NCBI GenBank assembly: GCA_025357175.1
Contig: JANXPS010000237.1
Coordinates: 1-13,586, forward strand
Direction: 5' to 3'
Origin: Deltaproteobacteria bacterium
GTDB taxonomy: Bacteria; Desulfobacterota; Deferrimicrobia; Deferrimicrobiales; Deferrimicrobiaceae
DNA length: 13,586 nucleotides
Under the pieces are notes generated by a model. That model saw only the letters and a program-made list of their open reading frames with translations. It was not told where the DNA came from and did no database searches. Both the position numbers and the translations under genes were made by a program. Position 1 is the first letter of the stretch. The number at the start of each line of letters is the position of its first letter. Shown here piece by piece: positions 7,222 to 13,586 of this stretch.

Positions 7222-10200
7222 TCACCTGGATTTCAATATGAGGGCGCGTATCGGTTCGTTGCCCGACGCCAACGCCTCGGCGTCTTCCCCCTTGTTGTTC
7301 TTGAGCCCCGTATCGGCTCTGTGCTCGACCAGAACGCGCGCGGCATCCGAATGCCACCCGCTCACCGCCAGCATCAGCGCCGTGTTGCCGTGCCTGTTCC
7401 TGCTGTTCGGATCCGCCCCCGCGTTAAGAAGGGCGCGCACGATGTCGACGTATCCCTGGCTTGCGGCAAGCATGAGCGGTGTGTTGCCGCCGGCGGTCGC
7501 GTGGGCGACTTTCGCACCGGCGGACAGGAGCACCGTGACGACCGCGGATTGTCCTCTCCATGCAGCCCGGGAGAGGGGTGTGTGCCCTTCCCGATCCGTC
7601 GCCGAGACGTCGGCCCGGGATGAAAGCAATAACCTGACGATATCCGTTCGTCCTTCGTCCGCCGCGATCGCCAGGGGCGTTCGCCCCCGGGTGTCCCTCG
7701 AGTTGGGATCGCTTCCCCGGGCAAGCAGGCGTTTGGACATCTCCGTAAAGCCCGAAGAGACCGCAAACAACAAGGGTGTCTGGCCGGTATTCGTCATGGC
7801 CTTCGGATCGGCTCCCGCCGCCATCAGCAGTTCGGCCATCGGAAGCTGATTTTCCTTGGCCGCGTAGTGCAGCGCCACCATCCCGTGGCCCTGTTTCGTT
7901 TCCACTCTGGCGCCGGCGGAAATCAGCAGCCTGGCCACTCCCGCGTGGCCATTTCCCGCCGCCAGCATCAACGGTGTCTTGCCCTCTTCCTGGGGGGCGT
8001 TCGGCTTCGCTCCGGCCGCAAGCAGCGCGGTGACCACGGCGGTGCGCCCTTCCCAGGCCGCCCTCCCGAGAGCGGTGAAGCCCTGTTTGTCTTTCCATTC
8101 CAGTTCGGTCTTATGGGAAAGGAGGGCGGATACCGCGTCCGATTGTCCTCGCCACGAAGCGAGCATCAGCGTGGACCAGCCATTGTAAGGGCCTTTTGCC
8201 TGGTTCAGGAAGCCGGGAACGGCCTTTGCTGGGACCGCCGAAACGACGTCCGCCTGCTTCGGGATTTCGGTTGCGATTATCTCGGGCACCAGTTCCGCCC
8301 CCACGCCGACCAGGATATCCACCAGCGGCTTCCATTCCCTGGCTGCCGCATACTGGACCGCGGTGCGCCCCCGGTGGTCGACCACGTTCAGATCGGCACG
8401 GTTCTCGAGCAGCGCGAGTACCGTCGGCACGTCGTTTCTTTTCACGGCCAACAGAAGCGGCGTGAGGCCGTTTGCATCTTTCGGGTCGACCCAGGCTCCG
8501 GCCGCCGCAAGCATCTCCACGAGGGAGGGCGACCTCCGCTCCGCCGCAAGGTTGATGGGGTTGTCGCCGCGAAGGTCGGTCTTGTTGGGATCCGCCCCTT
8601 TCCCCAGCAACTCCCTGACGACCGCGTCGCGCCCATTGGAGACCGCCTCCATGAGAGCGGTCCTTCCGAACGCGTCGGGTTCGTCGATGTTCGCGCCGTC
8701 GGCCAGATGTTTCAGGACCATCTCCGTCTTCCCGACCCGCGCAGCCCAGCGGAGAGCGCCTTCCCGGCTCCAATCCCCCGGATCCTGCCCGGCGGTCGAC
8801 ATCTTCGCTTCCGGCGTATCCTGTTTTTTTTGCTGCCCCTGCATGGAGATGCCGGCGCACAGATCCCGGATGGATTCCATCCCTCCGTCCTTCTTCGCGT
8901 TCTTCAGGAGGTCCGTAAAAGTTGCCACATCGGGGGGCAGGGAGGACGAAGATGGGGGCGGGGAGCCGTTGTCGGGTGCGTTATTCCCGTGTGTCCCGCT
9001 TTTCGCCCGGATCACGGCCATACGGTCTCCGTTGGCGAACGCGGTCGCAAACCAGCGGGCGGATTCGGATGGGTTCGGAGCCACCCCTATCCCCCGGTCA
9101 TACATGCATCCGAGACTGTACTGCGCCCGGGGGTCGCCGTTCTCCGCAGACTTCCGCATCCATGTGAAGGCCAGCACGACATCCTTCGGCACCCCGAAGC
9201 CGAGCCTGTATAAAGAGCCCAGCCTGTATTGCGCCTTCGGATCATTCGTCTGCGCGGCCTCCTTCACCCGCTCTACGCCCCCGTCGACCAGCTCGCCGAA
9301 GCGGGTCACGATACTCCCCCGCTCCTTGTTGATGGTCAACAGGGGATTGGTTTCCCCGTGGCAGCTTTTGCAGTCCGTCTTTGCTTCGGAGAAGATCCTG
9401 GAGAGGTGGCAGACCTCGCACGGCACCAGGTTGTGGGGGCCGATGAGCGATATGCCGGTGGCCTTCAAATGATCGAATTCGACATTCCTGACCCACCCGC
9501 CCGCCGTGTGGCAAGTCTCGCATTGCGTGCTGACCGACCCCCCGTGCGGATAGTTCTTTTCGTGGCATTTGTAGCAGTTTGGACCCAGACGCTTGGCATC
9601 GACGGGATCCCAGTGGCATCGGTAGCAGGAGATGTCCTTGCTCTCGTGCTTGCCCGTCAGAGGGAATTCCGTCTTCGCGTGATCGAAGGAATACTCTTTC
9701 CACGCTTTCGTCTTGTGGCAGCTATCGCATTTCGCCCCATAACGCTTGTTGTGAATATCGAGGTGACAGGACCCGCACTCGGTACCTTGATTCCGCGCGC
9801 TGGGGAACGACTTGTGGCAGTCGTCGCATTTTGCCTTGGCGTGTTTTTCATCCAGGGGGAACCGGCTCTTCCGGTGGTCGAATACGACGGATTTCCATTC
9901 CCTGGCGGTGTGGCATCCTTCGCATTTCAGGCCGTAGCGCCCATCATGCGGTTCGGCGTATCGGTGACATGCCACGCATTCCGTCGACACTTTCAGGGTC
10001 CCGGAGCTCGCCGAGTGGCATGAATTGCACGCGACCTCGACGTGTTTTTCCTTAAGCGGGAACTTCGTGGTGGCGTGGTCGTGGCGGAGCGCCCGGCTCC
10101 ATCCCTCCTCGGGACTATGACAGCCGATGCATTTCTCCCCGAAACGGGACTTGTGGCGGTCGTCGTTCTTGTGGCACCCGACGCATCCGAGCACAGGCAG

Positions 10201-11265
10201 CCGTTTTTGCTCGTCGAGCCCCCCCTTGTGGCAGAACAGGCACGATTTCACCTTCGCATGATTGCCCTTGAGGGGGAATTTGGTCGAATTGTGGTCGAAG
10301 AGGCGGGTCGTCCAGCCTTTGGTGCTATGGCATGAATCGCACTTCTTCCCGAATTTGCCCGTATGGCGGACATCGGTCTGCTCGTGGCAGTTGAAACACT
10401 CGGGCTTCAGCTTCTGTTCTGAAACGGGCTTCCGGTGGCATCTCTGGCATTTGGCTTCCGCATGCTTGTCATGCAGCGGAAATTTGGTGCTCTCGTGCCG
10501 GAAGATCGCGTGTTTCCAGCTCTCCTCCTTGTGGCATTTGTCGCATTTCTCGCCAAAGCGTCCCTCGTGGGAATCGTCTAGAACGTGGCAGCCGTAACAG
10601 CTTCCCGTGAGATGGACGTTGAACCGTTCGCCGGCGTGACAACTCCAGCAGCTTGCAATCTTGTGTTTTCCGCGCAGGGGAAATTTCGACTTGTCATGCT
10701 GAAACGTGACCGTCTTCCATCCCGTCTCGGTATGGCACCTGCCGCAATCGTTCCCCTGCGCACCGGCGTGGCGATCGACCTTCTTGTGGCAATCGAAGCA
10801 CTTCCGGGGAGCATCCCGATATTTTTTCCTGGGAGCGTGGCATTCGTCGCAGCCCGCTTCGAGGTGCCGGCCCTTGTCGGAGAAACCGGTCAGTCGATGA
10901 TCGAATACCTCCTTGTCCAGGTTGACGACGTCGAGGTTCCGTCCCTTGTGATCGGTGTGGCACCACTTGCATTCGATCTCGCCGGCCCGTTTCGAGTGCC
11001 CGTGATAGCCCTCTCCCTTCTTGATGTCGGCGGCCACCACCTTGTGGCACAGCAGGCAGCGGTTCCGTTGGGACTGCTTGTTGAGAGGTTCGTGGCAGTT
11101 GTTGCAGTCTTCTTCGTACTTGGCATGGACGGCGATCGTATCGCCCGGCATGACGATCTTCTTGAAGTTGACGGCGCCCGCCACGGGAACCAGCACCCCG
11201 GCGTTGATGGCGACCAGGAACATCGCCGCGCATATCGCTTTAAAAAATGTGGACGGCGACGACAT
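7222..11265 (-). CDS. giant exported 26-haem cytochrome c with Sel1-like and ankyrin repeats
   Basis: Predicted extracytoplasmic electron-transfer protein of 1347 residues. Order: signal peptide (basic FK, hydrophobic AICAAMFLVAINAGVLVPV, possible cleavage after AGA near residue 31); 26 CxxCH motifs (about 54-636) in repeated three-haem units; two Sel1-like repeats (about 669-750); a Pro/Ser linker (SPPPSSSS); a short helical stretch; about 14 ankyrin repeats to the C-terminus (from about 834). No second membrane helix is seen after the signal, so the ankyrin part should share the haem part's compartment, since c-type haem is attached outside the cytoplasm. The ATG at 11265 overlaps the upstream gene by 26 bases and lacks a Shine-Dalgarno; an in-frame TTG at 11286 is the alternative but would add SSSPCC before the signal. 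I do not recognise a named gene. The architecture is a clear read; the electron acceptor is unknown. Confidence 0.93.
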   Translation of the reverse strand: MSSPSTFFKAICAAMFLVAINAGVLVPVAGAVNFKKIVMPGDTIAVHAKYEEDCNNCHEPLNKQSQRNRCLLCHKVVAADIKKGEGYHGHSKRAGEIECKWCHTDHKGRNLDVVNLDKEVFDHRLTGFSDKGRHLEAGCDECHAPRKKYRDAPRKCFDCHKKVDRHAGAQGNDCGRCHTETGWKTVTFQHDKSKFPLRGKHKIASCWSCHAGERFNVHLTGSCYGCHVLDDSHEGRFGEKCDKCHKEESWKHAIFRHESTKFPLHDKHAEAKCQRCHRKPVSEQKLKPECFNCHEQTDVRHTGKFGKKCDSCHSTKGWTTRLFDHNSTKFPLKGNHAKVKSCLFCHKGGLDEQKRLPVLGCVGCHKNDDRHKSRFGEKCIGCHSPEEGWSRALRHDHATTKFPLKEKHVEVACNSCHSASSGTLKVSTECVACHRYAEPHDGRYGLKCEGCHTAREWKSVVFDHRKSRFPLDEKHAKAKCDDCHKSFPSARNQGTECGSCHLDIHNKRYGAKCDSCHKTKAWKEYSFDHAKTEFPLTGKHESKDISCYRCHWDPVDAKRLGPNCYKCHEKNYPHGGSVSTQCETCHTAGGWVRNVEFDHLKATGISLIGPHNLVPCEVCHLSRIFSEAKTDCKSCHGETNPLLTINKERGSIVTRFGELVDGGVERVKEAAQTNDPKAQYRLGSLYRLGFGVPKDVVLAFTWMRKSAENGDPRAQYSLGCMYDRGIGVAPNPSESARWFATAFANGDRMAVIRAKSGTHGNNAPDNGSPPPSSSSLPPDVATFTDLLKNAKKDGGMESIRDLCAGISMQGQQKKQDTPEAKMSTAGQDPGDWSREGALRWAARVGKTEMVLKHLADGANIDEPDAFGRTALMEAVSNGRDAVVRELLGKGADPNKTDLRGDNPINLAAERRSPSLVEMLAAAGAWVDPKDANGLTPLLLAVKRNDVPTVLALLENRADLNVVDHRGRTAVQYAAAREWKPLVDILVGVGAELVPEIIATEIPKQADVVSAVPAKAVPGFLNQAKGPYNGWSTLMLASWRGQSDAVSALLSHKTELEWKDKQGFTALGRAAWEGRTAVVTALLAAGAKPNAPQEEGKTPLMLAAGNGHAGVARLLISAGARVETKQGHGMVALHYAAKENQLPMAELLMAAGADPKAMTNTGQTPLLFAVSSGFTEMSKRLLARGSDPNSRDTRGRTPLAIAADEGRTDIVRLLLSSRADVSATDREGHTPLSRAAWRGQSAVVTVLLSAGAKVAHATAGGNTPLMLAASQGYVDIVRALLNAGADPNSRNRHGNTALMLAVSGWHSDAARVLVEHRADTGLKNNKGEDAEALASGNEPIRALILKSR
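7225..8766 (-). repeat. ankyrin repeat array (about 14 repeats plus a C-terminal cap)
   Basis: Units of about 33 residues with G-x-TPLMLAA...G...VV..LL..GAdpN spacing. Five repeats come first, then a linker of about 30 residues (near residues 995-1025, containing IPKQADVVSAVPAKAVPG), then nine more and a partial cap ending KSR. Ankyrin arrays usually bind proteins; here the array is predicted to be outside the cytoplasm. Confidence 0.9.
9016..9246 (-). repeat. two Sel1-like repeats between the haem and ankyrin parts
   Basis: Two copies of the pattern ND/GDP-x-AQY-x-LG-x-xY-x-xG-x-GV followed by A-x-x-W are visible (NDPKAQYRLGSLYRLGFGV and GDPRAQYSLGCMYDRGIGV). This is the Sel1 short TPR-like signature, usually an adaptor for protein contacts. 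Confidence 0.88.
9358..11106 (-). repeat. multihaem region: 26 CxxCH motifs in three-haem units of about 67 residues
   Basis: Twenty-six CxxCH motifs occur in about 583 residues. After a divergent first triplet there are seven copies of a unit built as CxxCH, 10-15 residues, CxxCH, D-x-RH, G-x-x-C-x-x-CH, W, FDH, TKFPL-x-x-KH, then the next CxxCH; a two-haem end cap closes the array. Each full unit has three haem sites and three further conserved His (DxRH, FDH, GKH) that could be the distal ligands. It resembles cytochrome c7/class III-type repeats. Confidence 0.92.
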
Positions 11266-12157
11266 GCAACAGGGTGACGAGGACAAGCAGGATGATGAAG
11301 GGGATATGGAACAGATGCCAAAGCGAGAATACGCACTCGAGGACGGAATACCGGCAGACCCTGAGGATCGCTATCTGTCGGTCGCGAACGTATCGCCTGG
11401 CCGCATTCCCCTGTGCGTCCCTTTCTTGCGCGCTCCAGCCTTTGACGCCGGAAAGCTCGTCAAGGCCGAGTTTCAGCTGATTTGCGAGCGCCAGCCACGC
11501 CAGCCGTGTCCTGGCTCCCGCCAGGACGAAGTGGAGGATCCCGTGCGATGGATCGTCGCGGGTGATCATGGCCGATTGCTCGAGCGCGGCGAGCCTTGGC
11601 AGCACTTTCGAGGATTCCAGAATCGCCGACAGATCGCCCGCGCCGGGGGAATCTTCCTTTTGAAGGAACCCGAGGGTGACGCGCCGGTTGAACAGCCCGC
11701 GATGGATGCCGGTGTATACGTAGCGTCCGATGAATCCCGCGACCGGGATGATCAGGGTCGCCAGGATCGCCACCCTGCTGTTCAGGTCCCGCGAGATGCG
11801 GAAGTTCGCGTGATACAGGATTGCGACCGGTCCGAGGAGCCCGAGAACCATATGGGCCTGGAACCAGAACCGGTTCGGCCCCGCCCAGCGCAAGGCGCTC
11901 GATCTCTTGCGCAGGGAATAGAGCGCTGTCAGGAACATGCCTCCGCCCCCCGCGACCCCCAGGGCGTAACCCAACCCGCGTGCGGATATGACAAGGGGAG
12001 TTTCAAGGGTGGCCTTCGTGCCCCAGAAGAGAACGGCGAGCACCGCCAGGAAGAACAGCCAGGTCCCGGGGCCGGTCACGTAGGCCGAGTACATCTGGTT
12101 GTCGATGTTGACGAGGGCGGCCTCTTTCCCGCCGACTTTTGTTCCCGGGGCGCCCAT
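11240..12157 (-). CDS. five-helix membrane protein, probable di-haem cytochrome b
   Basis: A 305-residue inner-membrane protein of no family I can name. Predicted helices are about 32-46, 61-81, 98-118, 129-149 and 274-303. The third and fifth each hold two His exactly 14 apart (H102/H116 and H284/H298, H-x13-H), the pattern of two stacked bis-His haems b in bc1-type cytochrome b and ferric-reductase/NOX proteins. A soluble stretch of about 120 residues lies between helices 4 and 5, unusual for ferric-reductase domains. H281 and H303 flank the second pair. The ATG at 12157 shares one base with the TGA of the upstream flavoprotein (TGATG) and lacks a clear Shine-Dalgarno, so translation is probably coupled. 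A longer frame back to 12235 would overlap the upstream gene and adds a basic leader unlike a membrane protein start. Inferred role: carry electrons across the membrane to the multihaem protein. Confidence 0.85.
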   Translation of the reverse strand: MGAPGTKVGGKEAALVNIDNQMYSAYVTGPGTWLFFLAVLAVLFWGTKATLETPLVISARGLGYALGVAGGGGMFLTALYSLRKRSSALRWAGPNRFWFQAHMVLGLLGPVAILYHANFRISRDLNSRVAILATLIIPVAGFIGRYVYTGIHRGLFNRRVTLGFLQKEDSPGAGDLSAILESSKVLPRLAALEQSAMITRDDPSHGILHFVLAGARTRLAWLALANQLKLGLDELSGVKGWSAQERDAQGNAARRYVRDRQIAILRVCRYSVLECVFSLWHLFHIPFIILLVLVTLLHVVAVHIF

Positions 12158-13509
12158 CAGGGAGTACCGTACTTCGTTTCCACGGTGACGCCGATATCCT
12201 GGATGAATTTCGTGGGCAATACGCCGCCGGCGCACACGATGACGCCTTCGTTTTTCAAGGTGATGGATTTTCCGTTCTGCTCGAGCTCCACGGCGTCTTG
12301 CGTGATTCGTGTGACGCTGGACTTCAAGAGCACATTCAGCTGCCCCGCCTTTTCGGCCTCATGCGCTTTCCGGCGATTCTTTTCCTTGGCTCTCGAGAAA
12401 GCCTCGCTTCGATAGGAGATGGCGACCGTGGCGCCGGGCTCCGCCGCAATGCTGGTTGCGGCTTCGAGGGCGCTGTCGCCGCCTCCGACGACCAGCACGT
12501 GCTTCCCCCGAAAATCGGCGGGGTCCTGGAGCCGATAAACGACCTTCGGCAGGTCCTCGCCCGGGACCTCCAGTTTCCGGGGCGTCCCGCGTCGACCCAA
12601 CGTCAGAAGGACGCTCCTGGTCCTGTAGGATGACCGATTCGTTTTCACTTCAAACCCGGAATCCACCCGCGTCACCTTCTCGACGCATTCGCTGAAATTG
12701 ATCTTCACGCCGCTGTCCCGTTCGATCCCGCTCCAGAATTCGAGGAGCTCTTCCCGGGTCGTCTCCCGCATTTCCACAGGACCCACGGTCGGGTATTCGA
12801 CGGGAGCGGTCATCACCAGCTTCCCCTTGGGGTAAAAAACCACCGTGCCGCCGATGGCGTCTTCCTGCTCCACCGTGGCATACCGGATATTTTTCTGCAT
12901 GGCGCTCAGTGTTGCCGAAAACCCTGCAGGACCGGCCCCGATGATGACCACGTCCAGTTCGGCAGGGTCGCCCCCGCTTCGCGCCGGGAGTTTCCTGTGC
13001 ACGCTTTCGATCGCCAGCCGGCCTTTCTCGATCGCGTTTTTTATGAGCCCGGATCCGCCGAGTTCCCCGGCGATGAAGACTCCGGGAACATCGGTCTCGA
13101 AATCGTCACCGGTCTTCGGAATATCGACCCCCCGCTCCGTTGTCCCGAAGACCAGGGTGATGGCACCCATCGGACAGGCTTCCTTGCATGCGCCGTGTCC
13201 GATGCACTCCGAAGGGGTAATCAGATTGGATTTGCCGTCGATGAGGCCCAGCACCTTGTGGTGCGGGTGCTCCGGACAGATGGCGATGCATGCTCCGCAG
13301 CCGATGCATCGAGCGTGATTGAACTTGGGATAGAGGGACGACGGCTGATCCATGCCGCTTTCCAGCGCGGCCTTGAGAATGGCTTTGTTTTGGCGGTACT
13401 CCCGGTTTCGCCGCCGCATGTAGAGGATGGTGATCAGGAGCAGCGTGCCGATATAGATCGGCAGGAAGTAGAGCTGAAACGAATATAGGACCACCTCAGA
13501 CCTGTCCAA
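12157..13509 (-). CDS. membrane-anchored Fe-S/FAD oxidoreductase with NAD(P)-binding domain
   Basis: A 450-residue flavoprotein of the thioredoxin-reductase-like superfamily. Order: one membrane helix (about 7-30) followed by MRRRNREYRQ, which places the rest in the cytoplasm; two ferredoxin motifs, C68-C71-C74-C78P and C102-H105-C108-C112P; a segment TDVPGVFIAGELGGSG (139-154) that looks like the FAD-binding end of such reductases; the FAD Rossmann loop VVIIGAGPAGFSA (187-199); the NAD(P) loop VLVVGGGDSALEAA (338-351); and AGGVLPTKFIQDIG (427-440) near the C-terminus. No CxxC redox disulfide is apparent between the two loops, so it is not an ordinary thioredoxin reductase. The start is TTG 13509; GTG 13494, behind ACAGG, is an alternative. 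It heads the minus-strand operon and probably feeds electrons from NAD(P)H or ferredoxin to the next gene's haems; direction is not certain. Confidence 0.9.
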   Translation of the reverse strand: MDRSEVVLYSFQLYFLPIYIGTLLLITILYMRRRNREYRQNKAILKAALESGMDQPSSLYPKFNHARCIGCGACIAICPEHPHHKVLGLIDGKSNLITPSECIGHGACKEACPMGAITLVFGTTERGVDIPKTGDDFETDVPGVFIAGELGGSGLIKNAIEKGRLAIESVHRKLPARSGGDPAELDVVIIGAGPAGFSATLSAMQKNIRYATVEQEDAIGGTVVFYPKGKLVMTAPVEYPTVGPVEMRETTREELLEFWSGIERDSGVKINFSECVEKVTRVDSGFEVKTNRSSYRTRSVLLTLGRRGTPRKLEVPGEDLPKVVYRLQDPADFRGKHVLVVGGGDSALEAATSIAAEPGATVAISYRSEAFSRAKEKNRRKAHEAEKAGQLNVLLKSSVTRITQDAVELEQNGKSITLKNEGVIVCAGGVLPTKFIQDIGVTVETKYGTP

Positions 13510-13586
13510 GATAGGTTTTCGGGGTTGAGGTGAGGTTTACAGCGTTCATGCGCAGGGAGTCCCTTTCGGGTAAAGTAGTGGTTCCG
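13510..13586 (-). promoter_or_regulatory. leader region of the minus-strand operon, no clear promoter
   Basis: Seventy-seven bases precede the flavoprotein gene. I see no convincing -35/-10 pair or strong Shine-Dalgarno. An 11-base palindrome AGGGAGTCCCT lies at 13554-13564 and could be an operator half or chance. The promoter may lie beyond the window edge. Confidence 0.25.

Noticed and set aside
7867..9213. Plus-strand frame of 448 codons opposite the ankyrin region
   Set aside because: No domain and covers regular ankyrin and Sel1 repeats on the other strand; the periodic repeats keep it open by chance.
9229..11277. Several hydrophobic-looking plus-strand frames opposite the haem region
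   Set aside because: They mirror the repeated CxxCH units (reverse complements of Cys and His codons give Ala/Val-rich strings), not membrane proteins.
11021..12415. 464-codon plus-strand frame opposite the membrane protein
   Set aside because: Begins inside the cytochrome gene, lacks motifs and is opposite a well-supported haem b protein.
13554..13564. AGGGAGTCCCT palindrome as operator
   Set aside because: Short, close to the window edge and no promoter elements can be placed around it.

Overview
The window looks chromosomal and comes from a GC-rich Gram-negative bacterium. I infer a deltaproteobacterial (Desulfuromonadia/Geobacter-like) relative. The reasons are the gene order rplU-rpmA-obg-proB-proA-nadD-rsfS, an LPS-assembly LapB homologue, and a very large multiheme c-type cytochrome. 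The taxonomy is inference, not measured.

Plus strand, 1-7154: a tightly packed housekeeping cluster. It runs from the 3' part of rplU (L21) through rpmA (L27), obgE (ribosome-assembly GTPase), proB and proA (first two steps of proline synthesis), nadD (NAD synthesis), rsfS (ribosome silencing factor), a lapA-lapB fusion (control of LPS synthesis, with a rubredoxin-like metal site) and a comF-type phosphoribosyltransferase. Genes overlap or lie within about 26 bases of one another. Two lack an ordinary start codon where one is expected: rsfS seems to start on ATC behind a strong Shine-Dalgarno, and comF has no ATG/GTG/TTG near its natural beginning.

7155-7221 is a short convergent junction with no convincing intrinsic terminator.

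Minus strand, 13509 to 7222: a three-gene, overlapping operon that I read as a transmembrane electron-transfer system. First comes a membrane-anchored protein with two ferredoxin-like Fe-S motifs and a flavin/NAD(P) reductase part whose FAD fold looks circularly permuted. Next is a five-helix membrane protein with two H-x13-H helices, as in di-heme b proteins. Last is a roughly 1347-residue exported protein with 26 CxxCH haem-binding motifs, two Sel1-like repeats and about 14 ankyrin repeats. The inferred route is NAD(P)H or ferredoxin -> Fe-S/FAD (cytoplasm) -> two haems b (membrane) -> 26 haems c (periplasm or beyond). The terminal acceptor and the role of the ankyrin part are unknown. This operon, and above all the cytochrome-Sel1-ankyrin fusion, is the most interesting part of the window.
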